Of a DNA stretch of 64,000 nt, positions 39,436 through 50,800 are shown one piece after another. The DNA is from Yamagishiella unicocca. Its lineage: Eukaryota > Chlorophyta > Chlorophyceae > Chlamydomonadales > Volvocaceae. The notes beneath the pieces were generated by a model, which was not told the DNA's origin, did not search any database, and was given only the letters and a program-made list of their open reading frames with translations. Location of the stretch: contig BDSL01000006.1 in the NCBI GenBank assembly GCA_003116995.1, forward strand, positions 1,633,501 to 1,697,500. Reading direction: 5' to 3'. The position numbers and the translations under genes are program-made. Positions within the stretch are counted from its first letter, which is position 1. The number at the start of each line of letters is the position of its first letter.

Positions 39436-40795
39436 CACGGCTCGCGGGCGGCGCTGCCGGGCGCGCGTGCGTGTCTGTGTGTGTTATCCAGGTTTACCGC
39501 TCTTACCGTTTTGTGCGTTCGCGTGAAACTTCTAGGGTGTGTTGGCATCACTTCTAGGGTGTGTTGGCATCACATGCCTAGCCGGGGGCTGACGCTGGCG
39601 GTGTGTGCACTAGAAGCGAGTGTGGGCAGGGGACATTGCGACGAGAAGTCAGTGGGTGAAAGCGGCGGGGCTTTGATAGGGGGCCTGGGCGTTTCGGGAG
39701 TTTGGGGCTTTTGCAAGGTTGTGAGTCTGGAAGGCGCGTGGGGCAACCTGTGTTTGCATGAACTGCCGTGGGATGACGCAGCGGTGATTGGTTGCTGGTT
39801 GGCCGCTCTGCCCGCATGTGCGAGAGCGGTGTTGTGTCTTTGGACGGCGGGCTTGGTATACTCCGGGATGTGAAGACAGAGCGGTCGTACATGCCAAGTA
39901 CGGTGTGTGCATCCCACATGACACGATTGGTGCATGGATTACTCGACAGTAAGAAGTTTGGAAGACGATTATTGTACTGATCTTGATCGCCCTTGGCTTC
40001 GATGGTTGCCAGGTGCCCACTGGCGGCTCGTAACTGGCGTAGGTAATTTGTTTTGCGAACCTGCTGAATGGGGAATCAAAAGGCCAAGTCAACTAGCACG
40101 CTTCCTTGGCCCCAGGCAAGCACAAGTATCCTTAAACCTTGACGGGTTATTGATTTGCAAAGCGTCTACGATGGCTTGCAGGAGGGACAAGGGACTTCCA
40201 TGTTCAGGACCGGATCATGTTAAGGACCGGCCAAAAGCTAGACTCGCTCATTGATAAACGAAATGTTTTATGACAGTTTGGTATCACTATCAGCAACTTC
40301 TGCCAGCCTGAAACGTCTTTAACCCTGCTGCTGACGCGAATCACCTTTGAGCACAGCTGCAATGCGGCGTCTTCCGCTATGGATGTTGCATTACATTAAG
40401 AAGGCACGAATATTTTCACCTTCGTAATGATTGCAAGGGCCGCTGAATGTTCTGTAACCGCGGCGGTGGGCGGGGCGGTGGGCAGAAACCGTCTCACACG
40501 AGCCGAGACATTCCGGCATACCCTTCCACACGCTGAAAATAAACTGAATTAGATGCAATACATTGATAGTACGTACTTTCGGTGATACGCGCGCTATTAC
40601 ATCGCCGCGTGAAGCCCAGAACTTACACAGTGGGTAACTCCTTGGTCATTTCCATGTAGGACTGCCGAGCTAACTCGCCAGATTCTATCAATGCCGTCCT
40701 ATTCCGTGCCATGATGCGCTTGTGACTGTTTGAGGCCTGTAGGCTCCTGCGTTGGAGCTATCATAACCACCAACCGGCGCGCGAGAGAGTGCAGA
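39436..40795 (+). other. AP-2 alpha 3' UTR and bZIP promoter region
   Basis: Holds a perfect 22-base tandem duplication (unit ACTTCTAGGGTGTGTTGGCATC) at 39528-39571 and a TGTAA at 40453-40457, the first good poly(A) signal after the AP-2 alpha stop. A 106-codon open frame at 39934-40254 has no motif and probably lies in the 3' UTR. The last 300 bases should contain the bZIP promoter. Confidence 0.4.
40453..40457 (+). terminator. Candidate poly(A) signal TGTAA for AP-2 alpha
   Basis: First TGTAA on the plus strand that I found downstream of the stop at 39435, giving a 3' UTR of about 1 kb. Confidence 0.4.
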
Positions 40796-42566
40796 ATGAG
40801 TCGCGGAAGGCGCAGAGAATTATCCTATGTTGATAGCGATTTTGAAGCTGATATGGCTGGTGAGCGCCGGCGGGAATGCAGCCCGTCCCCCAGCCCGGAT
40901 GGGCAGGCGCGAATCGCAAAGAAGCCGCGGGCAGGCCGGAGCAGCCCGGACGGCACGTCCGAAGAGGACGAGCGGAGACGTCGTCGCCTTTTAGCTAATC
41001 GTCGCAGCGCTCAACGCAGTAGAGTGAAGCGGTTGGAGGAGGTGAGCTTTCGTAGAGCGGTTGCAAGGCGCCTCCCAAACCCCTTCTTGCTGACCGTCCA
41101 CCCGGACCTCTGCGGTAACGACGGCAAAATGATTAGCAGTAGCTCTCTCCCATAAAAGGGCTGAATGCCAAGGCCAGGTTGTGTCCTGCGGTGACCCCGC
41201 GCTCAGCAAAAGCCCGTGAGCCGCATTATCCCGGCCTGATGATGCCCGCTCAATCCAATGACCACGCAAATGTTAGGCAGCGCATCGGTGGCATATTTCT
41301 CGCTTGCGACCGTACAATCACAGTCCCGTGTTAATGATTGCCTGTTCGAATACGACAAGAACACATGCTTTGTCCCCCAACCCCCACCACCTGCTGCCGG
41401 CTCTTCGCACCCACACCAAAACACCGCCTTTAGAGCCCCGTTCTATCGGCCCACTGCAAAACAGTGACCCCAACCCTCGGCCCAATCCCTCAGCAACAAA
41501 TGCAAACACATCTGGCTCGCTTCCAACTGCCGTAACCCACAACCGCTTTCGTACCGCACGCACTCACTTTGCTCGCTTTCGCGCGCAGGTGGGCGTTCTG
41601 GAGAATATGGTGGACGAGCTGATGAAGGAGGTGGATGAGATGCGGGCCGAGTTGGGCACGTGGAGCAACCGCCATAAGGAGTTGCTAAGTGAGCACAGCA
41701 AACTGAACGCGCGGCTCAAAGAGGCGTCACCGTCGTACGTGGAGGAGCCCCTTCTGAGCCACATCAAGCACGTTGAGCGGGGCGATGACGGCTCACTGCC
41801 ACCAGACAAGCAGCCGCATGCACCCCGCCGCACCTCTTTGGACGACCAACAGCACCAGCAGCGCAAGCGAGAGCAGCAGCAGCAGAAGGGCCAGGGCCAA
41901 GGCCAGCGGCAGGGGCAGTGCAAGCCACCCCTGGAGCAGCCGGCGGCGCGGCGGCAGCAGCCAGCTGGGCCGTCGTCGGAGGTTGCGATGGATTGTCCTG
42001 AATCGGACAGCCTCCTTGGCGGTTGTACGACCAGTACGGACGGCCCTGGCAACCGACAGGGTGGCAGGGACCAGGGAGCTGTTTCGATTGGCTTCGATCA
42101 GCATGGAGGCGGCGGCCGGCGAGAAAAGAGAGCGTCTGCCGGCGGCCGCAGCGGCGCGGGCGACGGCCGCGACAGCTGCGGCGGCACAGGTGCAGTGGAC
42201 AGCCTGAGCCCTCCGCTCCCGGCTAAAGCAGAGGTGGAAATGGAAGCCGGCTCCGGAATCAGCTCAGGGTCCCCCCACGTGGGCCGCCCCGTCGCCAGCG
42301 ACCCGCCCCATACTCCCGGCGCGACGCCTGCGTACGTTGAGAGCGCGAGCCCCCTCGGCAACCCACTGCCGTACCAATCCGACATGTCGTACAACTGCTT
42401 TCGACACGCGCCACAGCAGCAGCAGCAGCAGCAGCAGCGCGCGGAAGGTGTGGCCACGACATTGCGCAGTACGTCCTCGGCTCCCGGCAGGAGCCAGGGA
42501 GGTGAGGGGTCGGGGCCTTTAACACCAGCTGCCTGCTTTGCCCCCATGGCCCTCTCAGGCCAGCAT

Positions 42567-42600
<34 letters not shown>

Positions 42601-42664
42601 GACAACAGCAGCAACAACAACAACAACAGCAGCAGCAGCGACAACAACAACAACAACAACAAGA

Positions 42665-42695
<31 letters not shown>

Positions 42696-42757
42696 CAACA
42701 ACAACTGCAAGAACAACTGCAGGAGCAGCAGCAGCAGCAGCAGCAGCAACTGCAACT

Positions 42758-42788
<31 letters not shown>

Positions 42789-42794
42789 CAGCAA

Positions 42795-42829
<35 letters not shown>

Positions 42830-42832
42830 ACT

Positions 42833-42878
<46 letters not shown>

Positions 42879-44392
42879 CAACAACAATTGCAAGAACAAT
42901 TACAGCAGCAGCAACAGCAGCAGCAGCAGCAGCAGCAGCGGCAGCAGCAGCAACAACAACAACAAAGCTACCAGCACCAAGCTCTGCCAATGTGCATGTC
43001 GGCCCCGGAGCCGCGGGACAGACCGCACCTCCTCGACTGCGGCGGCGGCGGCGATGGGACCTGCCGAGTTGTGTCGGCCCCGGCCCTCGGCGGCCTCGCT
43101 GACCCACGGGACACCTCATTCGGTGGCGGCCAGCACCTCTTCTCGCCTCGCGACTGCGCTAGTCCGAGCTTGGCGCACAGCCCCGCCTTCCCACATGCAG
43201 CCGCATATGGATCCGGCCAGCAGCACTGTGACGATGGCTTCCTGATGGGCATGGCAATGCGCGGCTGGGAGGGTTTTGACGCTGCGTCTCCGTCGTGCCC
43301 CTCCAAGGAAGCCCCCCCGCATCCCGCGCCCCTTTCGCCGGCGGCGGGGTACGGCGCGGCCGCCCGGCGGGGCAGCGGCGGCGGCGGCGTGCTGACCGCC
43401 CTTCACCCTCCTGCTGGCGCAGTGCTGGACCCCCACCTCCATCTCCCCCTACACTTCCAGCACCCCCGTATGGCGGTGCTGCCCAGCAGCGCTGCGCCAA
43501 GGCCGCGGACGGTGGGCGGCCTGCAGCACCCGCAGCACACCCCTGGCCCCAACGCAGACGTCAGGGCGAACTCCGCCGGCGGCGGCTCGCACCTCGCTCA
43601 CAGGTTGTCGTACATCCAGCCGGCTGGCGGCGCCGCCGGCGCTGGCGCGCCGGCGGGTGGTGAGCAGCTGCGACCCATGACTTGCCCCGGCGGCCCCAGC
43701 GACGGCGCTTTCGCGACGGGCCGCCGTACTGGCGGCGGCCTCAGCGGTGGCGGCGGCCTCGGTGGCGGCGGCGCGCCGCCGGGTGATGCAGCGGGCGGTC
43801 CTGACCTACGCCCTGCGAAGCCCACAGCGTCTGTCGATTCGACCAGCAGCAACAGCAGCAACCGCCGACGGTCCATCAGCTCGGATTCTGGACGGAGCCT
43901 GACGTACGCCCAGCAGGCTGCCGTACTACGGCCGGTGAAGCAGGACACAATGGGCGTTGGGCTGCATTCCGACAGCTCGCCGTACCCCGACCTGGCGGAG
44001 CACGGTAGGCGCATGCGAGCTCAGGGTTTTGGGTTTTAGGGGGGTTACAAGTAAAGAACCGGTAACGAGGGGGGTGGGGAGGGGGGTGGGTGGGTGCGCT
44101 GACGCTTGGGAGTGTACATATAACGCGAGGAACGGAGCTGGGCTGCGAGGCACTGTCTGTTACAATCCCAGTCGATAAGTACTACGTGGTTTTGTCTCGG
44201 CTTTGCAGCCAGCAGTAGCCGGCGCCCGCACTAGCCCTTCCTACACGCCCATCCTCCCCCCTTCCTACGCGCCCTCCCTCACCCCCTCCTACGTTGTCCC
44301 TGCCCTCGCCTCACCTCCTCCCGGCAGCGGCGCTGGTCGAGTACCATGAGTCTGAAGGCGCGCTGCTGATCGACCCATGGGACATCTTATAA
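40796..44392 (+). CDS. bZIP transcription factor with giant polyglutamine region
   Basis: Exons 40796-41041, 41589-44004 and 44328-44392 close in phase and give 908 residues. The basic region ERRRRRLLANRRSAQRSR shows the bZIP N-x7-R signature (Asn68, Arg76) for DNA contact. A leucine-zipper-like heptad helix (VGVLENMVDELMKEVDEM onward) follows from residue 83, split from the basic region by intron 1. This arrangement and the NRRSAQRSR core resemble plant group E/I bZIPs, which is an inference. Residues about 407-540 are almost pure Gln, CAG/CAA mixed, and more Gln, Ser and Gly-rich disorder follows. The third exon replaces a read-through end and supplies an acidic, hydrophobic C-terminus ending LLIDPWDIL, plausible as an activation or docking motif. 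It probably acts as a dimeric nuclear regulator; the targets are unknown. Confidence 0.93.
42560..42968 (+). repeat. CAG/CAA polyglutamine array in the bZIP gene
   Basis: About 410 bases of CAG and CAA codons with occasional CTG, GAA, GAG and CGG interruptions. The interruptions and codon mixing show the array is old and not a fresh pure-CAG expansion. Confidence 0.95.
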
Positions 44393-44510
44393 GGCAGCGA
44401 GGGGACGAGGGGCGGCCTGCAGCCAGGCCCGCCACTGACCACCACCTAAAACCCTGGCGCAACCGGCGTTGGCCCCCGTGCGGGGCTGTGCGGTGTCTAG
44501 GCTCATGTCG

Positions 44511-44600
44511 GAAGAGTCGGTTAGAATCTTTGACGGTTGGGGGGGAGTGGGGCCAGAAGAGTCGGTTAGAAATCTTTGGCGGTTGGGGGGTTAGTGGGCC
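44511..44600 (+). repeat. 45-bp tandem duplication
   Basis: Two near-identical units beginning GAAGAGTCGGTTAGAA and ending in a G-run, lying 120 bases past the bZIP stop. Confidence 0.85.
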
Positions 44601-46354
44601 CAGATGTCAGCAGGGTGCATTCGCATTTCAATTGGCTACAGCCTGCGTTTTGGGGCGAGCCGCGTTTGCCTGCCCGCGATGGTCCTAAGATCCGGCGGGA
44701 AGGTTCGGAGGTTGCCGTACAAGACGGAAAGCCCATATGTGACAGGCCGGTGCATGTTGCAGCCTTCGTTACAGTGGGCTTCAGACCTTTGCCGGTCCAG
44801 AGCAGGCCGGTGGATGTGTGCTTGATCTCATTGCGAAATATTGCGGGCGTTGAGAGAAACGCCAAAGCGCGCGAACGTTCCATGTTACTACTTGCGATAT
44901 CGGTTTACGTCTCGCGCCTGTCGTGTTTACCCAACTGGTGTGTGATCGTCCGGCCTTACGGGGTACCGGTACCTCTGCCGTCCTCTACCTCTGCCGTCCG
45001 GCAAAATGCGACAGGCGAGGCGTGTGAGTGGTGTTGTGCGTGTTTTACAGTAGATGGCCAGGGGTCGCTTACATAAGGCGCGTGTCAAGTGCCGGTACTG
45101 TTGAAGCCGAGGCCCCCGGTCACTCCAGGGCCTTATGGGGGCCGCCGTACCTGGTATGTGTGCCCGTGCATCATGCCCGTGCACCCGGTCGCTGAGGCCT
45201 GTAGTGCGCTACGGGCCCTTCTGGAGGGAACAGAGAGAACGGGAGGCGAAGGTGGGAGCGGGATGGAGGGGGGGCCTGTGAGACGGCCTCCGACGGACGG
45301 CGTGCTTCGTTGCGCCCAGACACATTCGTGCGGTTGCTGTTGCTGTTCTTGTTTGTGTTGTCGGAAGTTGGACCTGGACCCGGAAACCTGTTGACTAGGA
45401 CTGCGTTAGCCGCTACTCCAATACACTGTACGTAAGGTGCAATAGGCAGCGGTTTGGGCGGCCCCGTTTGCGATACGTGAGAGGCCAGCAAGCGTTGAGT
45501 ATGACCCTGGATGGCGAATTGTGACTGAGTTACGGGCATGGCTGAGCGTTATTAGCCTGGTTTTCCGCTGCATCTGAGATAGCCATGCAAGGTGCCTAAT
45601 CCGCGTTTTCCGTCACCAAGGCTTTGCTGTCGGAATTGCAGCAGCCGAAGGCTGGGGGGAGGCGGTGTCGCGGCGCGTGTGCTGGCGTGACGAGACGTGA
45701 GGCCGCCAGCGCGATGCTGGCCGATGTGCCGTTGTTCGTTGTCAGTTTGGATAACAGCCTCTGCGATAGCGGTAGTTTTTCGTACACGTTGGGGTAACTT
45801 GGCCGTTAGACTTTGTGCCCTCTCCTGCGCAACAGAGGACACCTTTGATAAACCCAAATAGAGTAACGTTTGTCGATTTAGAGCCCGCGTGACTGGGTGG
45901 GTGCTGAACACCCTTTTATTCGTCTGCCCGCCCATCCGCAGAACCTGTGCCAGTGTATGGCTGAGTGGGCGTCGGGTTGCGGCGGCGGCGGCCTGCCTGT
46001 ATAGTTTTGAATCGTAACCGCATTTCCCCGTCTGCTGCTGCTTGCCGCCGTGGTCCATGCGCGCACCCCCAGCGCACCTGCGTTTCCTAGAGCTTATCCC
46101 GATTGGGAGATTTCCGCCGTACATGTGCTCAACCGCCTCCTGCTTCCTCCAGTTGTAGCTCCGGACGCAACGAGACCAGCTAGGGTAGAAGAGGGGCTAG
46201 CAGGGGCAGCCAGGAGCTGCCAAGGGCTGCCACCGCCGCCGAACGGAGTAGGGCGATAGACTCAACACACCTGGCTGACGCACTGCTCACCGCCGCGGCC
46301 GTCACTGAGGAGCCAAAAGCAAGTACTAAGGCCGTTACGATTCACTGACGTCGT

Positions 46355-46367
46355 TGTAACGGTTACA
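46355..46367. terminator. Candidate bidirectional poly(A) signal
   Basis: TGTAACGGTTACA is palindromic apart from its central base, so TGTAA reads out on both strands between two convergent genes. It is the best candidate I found for both ends, with long 3' UTRs of about 2.0 kb (bZIP) and 1.5 kb (CDP-DAG synthase). Confidence 0.35.
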
Positions 46368-47815
46368 GCCGTTAGGCCGTGACGTGCGCGAGGAGGACAC
46401 AGGAGCTTGAGAGGACTGGTGTTCCCAGTCCACACCTAACATCTGACCGCAGCCCTTAATAAAAGAGACAGCGCCCGCGGGTGCCTCTCAAAACGAGCCG
46501 CGCTCTCCCGCCTAAGGGTCGCCTCGCCTGGCGCTAGGGGCAGTTGACCAAGCAGTTAGCAACGACGGTGAAAACATGCACACTTGGAACGCAGCCGCAC
46601 GTCAGCAGACTATTTGCTGTCATGCGGCTGTGCCTACCACACCCTCCATCCCACACGCCTCCAGCCCCCATATCCCGTACCCCGGCCTCCTCCTCCTGCG
46701 ATTCACTTCGCCCGCCGCCGTCCTCCCTCCCGACGCCGCCCGCTCGTCGGCTCTTCCTGGCTGGCGCCTGGACACCCCAATGGGCTGAGCTGACGTCACA
46801 CCCCGGCCATCGTGCCGGGCTGGCCTAACTGCCGGGCTGGCCTAGCCGGGTCGCTCGCCGCCGGTACCAGCAGCTGTTGCAGCAGGAGGGGCGGGCCTTG
46901 GCGTGTATCGTAACGCATTTCTTAGACGCCCCTTCGTTCACCCACCCCCACATCTTGCGTATATGTATGCAAGGAGAACGTACGACAGCGCGGCAGCCCC
47001 CACTCGCCCGCACACGGGGTCAGGGCTACCAGGGCTGCGCTGGCGTGAAAAAGAGAGGGGGAGTGGGAGAGAGGGAACGCTGCGCTCCGGGGGCCCTGGG
47101 CCCTGTGGAACCGCACCCGCAACGGCGCCCTGGGAGCTGCTGACTACATACACTGGCGCTCTCGCCTCAATCCGACCAGCAGCAGCACTATCACCACCAT
47201 CACCACTAGAACACCGCTCAACGCGAACAAAAAGTGGCACATCACACGGGGCAGCACTGTACGCTTCGTTCGGGGGCTGCTGTGCGATAAAGGCTCGTCC
47301 GGGGGTTGCCTCGGGCGGCGGGCGATCGTCCGAAGAAGGACACCTCACGCGCCAGGCTCACGACAGCCCGTCCGCCCCTCCCCCTCACCCCTCGTCCACG
47401 TCCCGCCCCACATCCCGCGTCTCGATCCCGCTGCCCCGCCTCCGTCGGCGGTCGTGGGCACCACCACCACCACCGGCCACCAACGTAGTACCTTGCCACA
47501 CGCACAGCCTAAGCCGCCGCCGCGAGATGCCGTACAAACACCTCTTCACCCCCCTGCTGCTGCTGGCGGGGGCGCTGTGCTGGCACTAAGTGTGCGCCGG
47601 AGCCTCTCTCTGGCGGTGTCTTCCCGGCTGCTGCTTTTATTTCATTGTGCCTATTGTTGCATTCTGCCTTCACACAAGGAAGACGGCTTCGTAACACAAC
47701 AAGACGGCTTCGTAACAAGATGGCATCAATCATATCGTATCGAGACGGCTTCGCACCAAGAAGGCGCCGTACCAACGCATGCTTCCAGGACGAGGATTTG
47801 CTCGCGGGCTCGCAC

Positions 47816-50800
47816 TCACGCCAAAGCCGCGCTCGCCGCCGCTGCTGCCGCCGCTGCCGCCTCCGGTCCCGTGAAGGCGTTGATGAGGGGCAGGACGAAG
47901 ACGGCGAAGAAGTAGACTACGGCGCCGCTGAAGATGTACGAGTCGAAGCGGTCCAGCAGGCCGCCGTGGCCGGGGATGAGGTCGCCAGAGTCCTGCAGGG
48001 GTTGGGGACAGGGGTGATAGGGGGTTGGAGGTGGTAAGGGGTTAGGGGTGAGAGGAGGTTAGGTTCAGGGGTGAGAGGGGGTTGGGGTGAGGGGTAGTGT
48101 GGAACCCTGTGCCCACGAGGAGCGGGGAAAGATAGGTCTAGGAGTGACAGGGCGAACACCGTGATACAAGTGTCAGGGATCCTGGCCACCCCACCCCTCC
48201 CCTCCCCTCCCAGAAGCTCGGAGACGAGGTTGCGTCCTGCCCTTCACCTCTCCACACCCTAATAAACGCATGCCCTCTAAACCCTAACACGCGCATGCTC
48301 TCTAAAACCCTAACACACGCATGCTCTCTAAACCCTGACACACACACATGCCCTCTGCACCCTACACCGCTAACACACACACACATGCCCTCTGCACCCT
48401 ACACCGCTAACACACGCAGCATCCAGATTACTACAAGAGCCGCACCACCCGGGGACGACCACTCCCTGCCTTCCCACCATGTCCTCTGGAGCGATCGCGC
48501 ACCTGCCCAACGCGTGGTGGCCCATGCCGACAGCACCATCCGCTATCTATCTTCCGCTGACCTCCTCGCCTTCTTCGGGACCATCCTGGACACCGCCTTC
48601 GTGCATTTCGGAGCGTACCTCGTTCAACAAGTCTGTGGCATCCCCATGGGCATCCCACCGGCGCCGTTCATCGCTAACCTCTTCCTGGGCTGGTTCGAAT
48701 ACCAATTCCTGCTGCAATACCACCACGTGGACGCCGCAGGTCGTGCTATCCTCGAGCACTTCCGCTTCACCAAGCGTTTTCTGGACGACCTCGCCGCCCT
48801 CAACAACCCCCTCCTCGTCCAGTTCCTGCCGCTGGCGTATCAGCACCCCTCGGGCTTGCATGGCCTCTACCCCGACGTCCTTGACATCCCGGCCCAACAC
48901 CACCCCCACCTGCCCGCGGACCAGTTCCCCTTCCTTGACATCCTCTTAGTCCACCAGCCCATCACAGTGGGTGGCCGCCAGTGCAGCCGCTTCACCACAC
49001 GGCTGTATGACAAGCGGGAGCAGCCCGCCTTCATGAGTGTCCGCCTCAGCCGCTTCGTCCACATGTCGTCCAACGTCAACGAAGCAGCCAAGCGCAACAT
49101 CTTTACGAGCCAGTTTCAACGCCTTCGGTTCATCATCCTAGATGTCGACAATTTCGTCCAGGAGGTAGCGCGTGTCATACTCGCCCTCGCTGCCAACGGC
49201 TACCCACTACACCGCCTGCTAGCTGCCAGTGATGACCTTTGCGCCCGGCACCCCACCGCCTACTGGCTGCACCGCCGCCGTCCCAACATCGCCTTGTCCG
49301 TCCGGATCCGCCTCGCCGTCCGTCATCTGTCGGCCCCGCTTCCGGCTGCAGGCCCGCCCGGTTAGCACCCCCCCCTTGCCCCGCCTGCTACCCCCTTCGT
49401 ACTATGACTCCTACTACGCCTCCGACTACTACTACGTCTACTTGTCTACTACGTCTCCGACTACAACTACGTCTACTTGTCTACTACGTCACCGTCTACT
49501 CCTATGACTACGACTACTATTACCGGGCCCTTCCCCGCCCGCCACCGTGCCAGTGCCCGCCCACCAACACACGCACCCCCCAGCGGTAGATGACACTCAC
49601 CACGGGACCCGCAAGCCTCGGCTGCGCCCGCCCTGATACCGCCTGGCCGACCTCCCCCACGGCATGTGCATGCACCCGTCTCCCGCCTTCCCCCGGTGGG
49701 ATCTATGCGCAGACCCACTTGGGACACCCGGCGTGGTGGGGTGCTCTCTGCGAGCCCGCCCGCCGGCCCCATCGCATCACCGCATCATTCAGCACCTTAC
49801 CGCACCACACCGCATCACACCGCGTCACGTCGCACTTGCACGCCTGCCTGTGGTCGCTGTACTGCACGCTGCATTGCATGCACTTATACCACTTCTTCGC
49901 GTTTATCCTCATTTCTTTTACTAACAATGCCTTACTAAACCACTCTTCCGTAGCCGCGGCGCGTTCACGTGTGTCCCTGCCTTTTCATCCGCCCCGCATG
50001 TCTCCTTCGCTCTTCAACCTAACGCTAACCTTCTGCTGCTTCGCCTGGTCCTTCTTCCTCTCCTTCCCAGGTCAGTTTCCTCGCATTTGGCATGGGCTGG
50101 GATTCCTGTGCTGGGCACTCTGTCTGTTACTGGCATTGCACGCGATGTTGTTACATATACCCCTGCTTTGCGCACTAGGATAGGTTACTAGGTACTTAGG
50201 CTTAGTCGTTGTCGGAGCTTCGCGCCAAGCCTACGCCGCCGCAGCGCGGCGTCGGTTGTTAGGGTCGCTACTGGAGCTCAGCCGCCCGCCACCGTCCTTC
50301 TGGTTGCCGGAGCGCTGCGCGGACAGCGTCTACATAATCGGAATTCTGGCTGCTCGTGGACACACTCTGGGCTTCTTTCGGTAACTATTGACGCCTCGCC
50401 TTGCCTCCGGATTCCTTGGTCTCTTTGCGCTCCGTCTCCTTCGCGGCTCAGCTCAGCATTTATAAAACACACATGTACGCACCTTCATCCCCGCGTCCCT
50501 CTTCATGATGGACTCGATCAGGTCCCCGAACAGGCTGGAGAAGAACACCATCACCTGGAGGGCAGGGGCGAGGAGGACGGCAGGGCGGTGCCCATGAGAG
50601 CCGCAACAGCAGCAGCAACCGCAACAGCAGCAGCAACCGCAACAGCAGCAGCAACCGCAACAGCAGCAGCAACCGCAACAGCAACCGCAACAGCAGCAGC
50701 AACCGGAACAGCAGCAGCAACCGGAACAGCAGCAGCAACCGCAACAGCAGCAGCAACCGGAACAGCAGCAGCAACCGGAACAGCAGCAGCAACCGGAACA

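Larger units (their letters stand above)
44393..47815. other. Convergent intergenic region (bZIP / CDP-DAG synthase)
   Basis: Both flanking genes end here. The stretch contains the 45-bp duplication at 44511 and a symmetrical TGTAAC-G-GTTACA at 46355-46367. Open frames at 45552-46124 (-), 46903-47589 (+) and 47454-47915 (+) have biased composition but no domain, and the last overlaps the final exon of the lipid gene. I do not call a gene here. Confidence 0.4.

Noticed and set aside
46903..47589. 228-codon plus-strand open frame
   Set aside because: Pro/Arg/Ser-rich with no motif, no supporting splice partner, and lies in the probable 3' UTR of the convergent CDP-DAG synthase gene.
49968..50183. 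Short hydrophobic open frame (MSPSLFNLTLTFCCFAWSFF start)
   Set aside because: It could be a small membrane protein, but it sits inside the intron with the Penelope-like insert, has no homology I recognise, and may be element 3' sequence.
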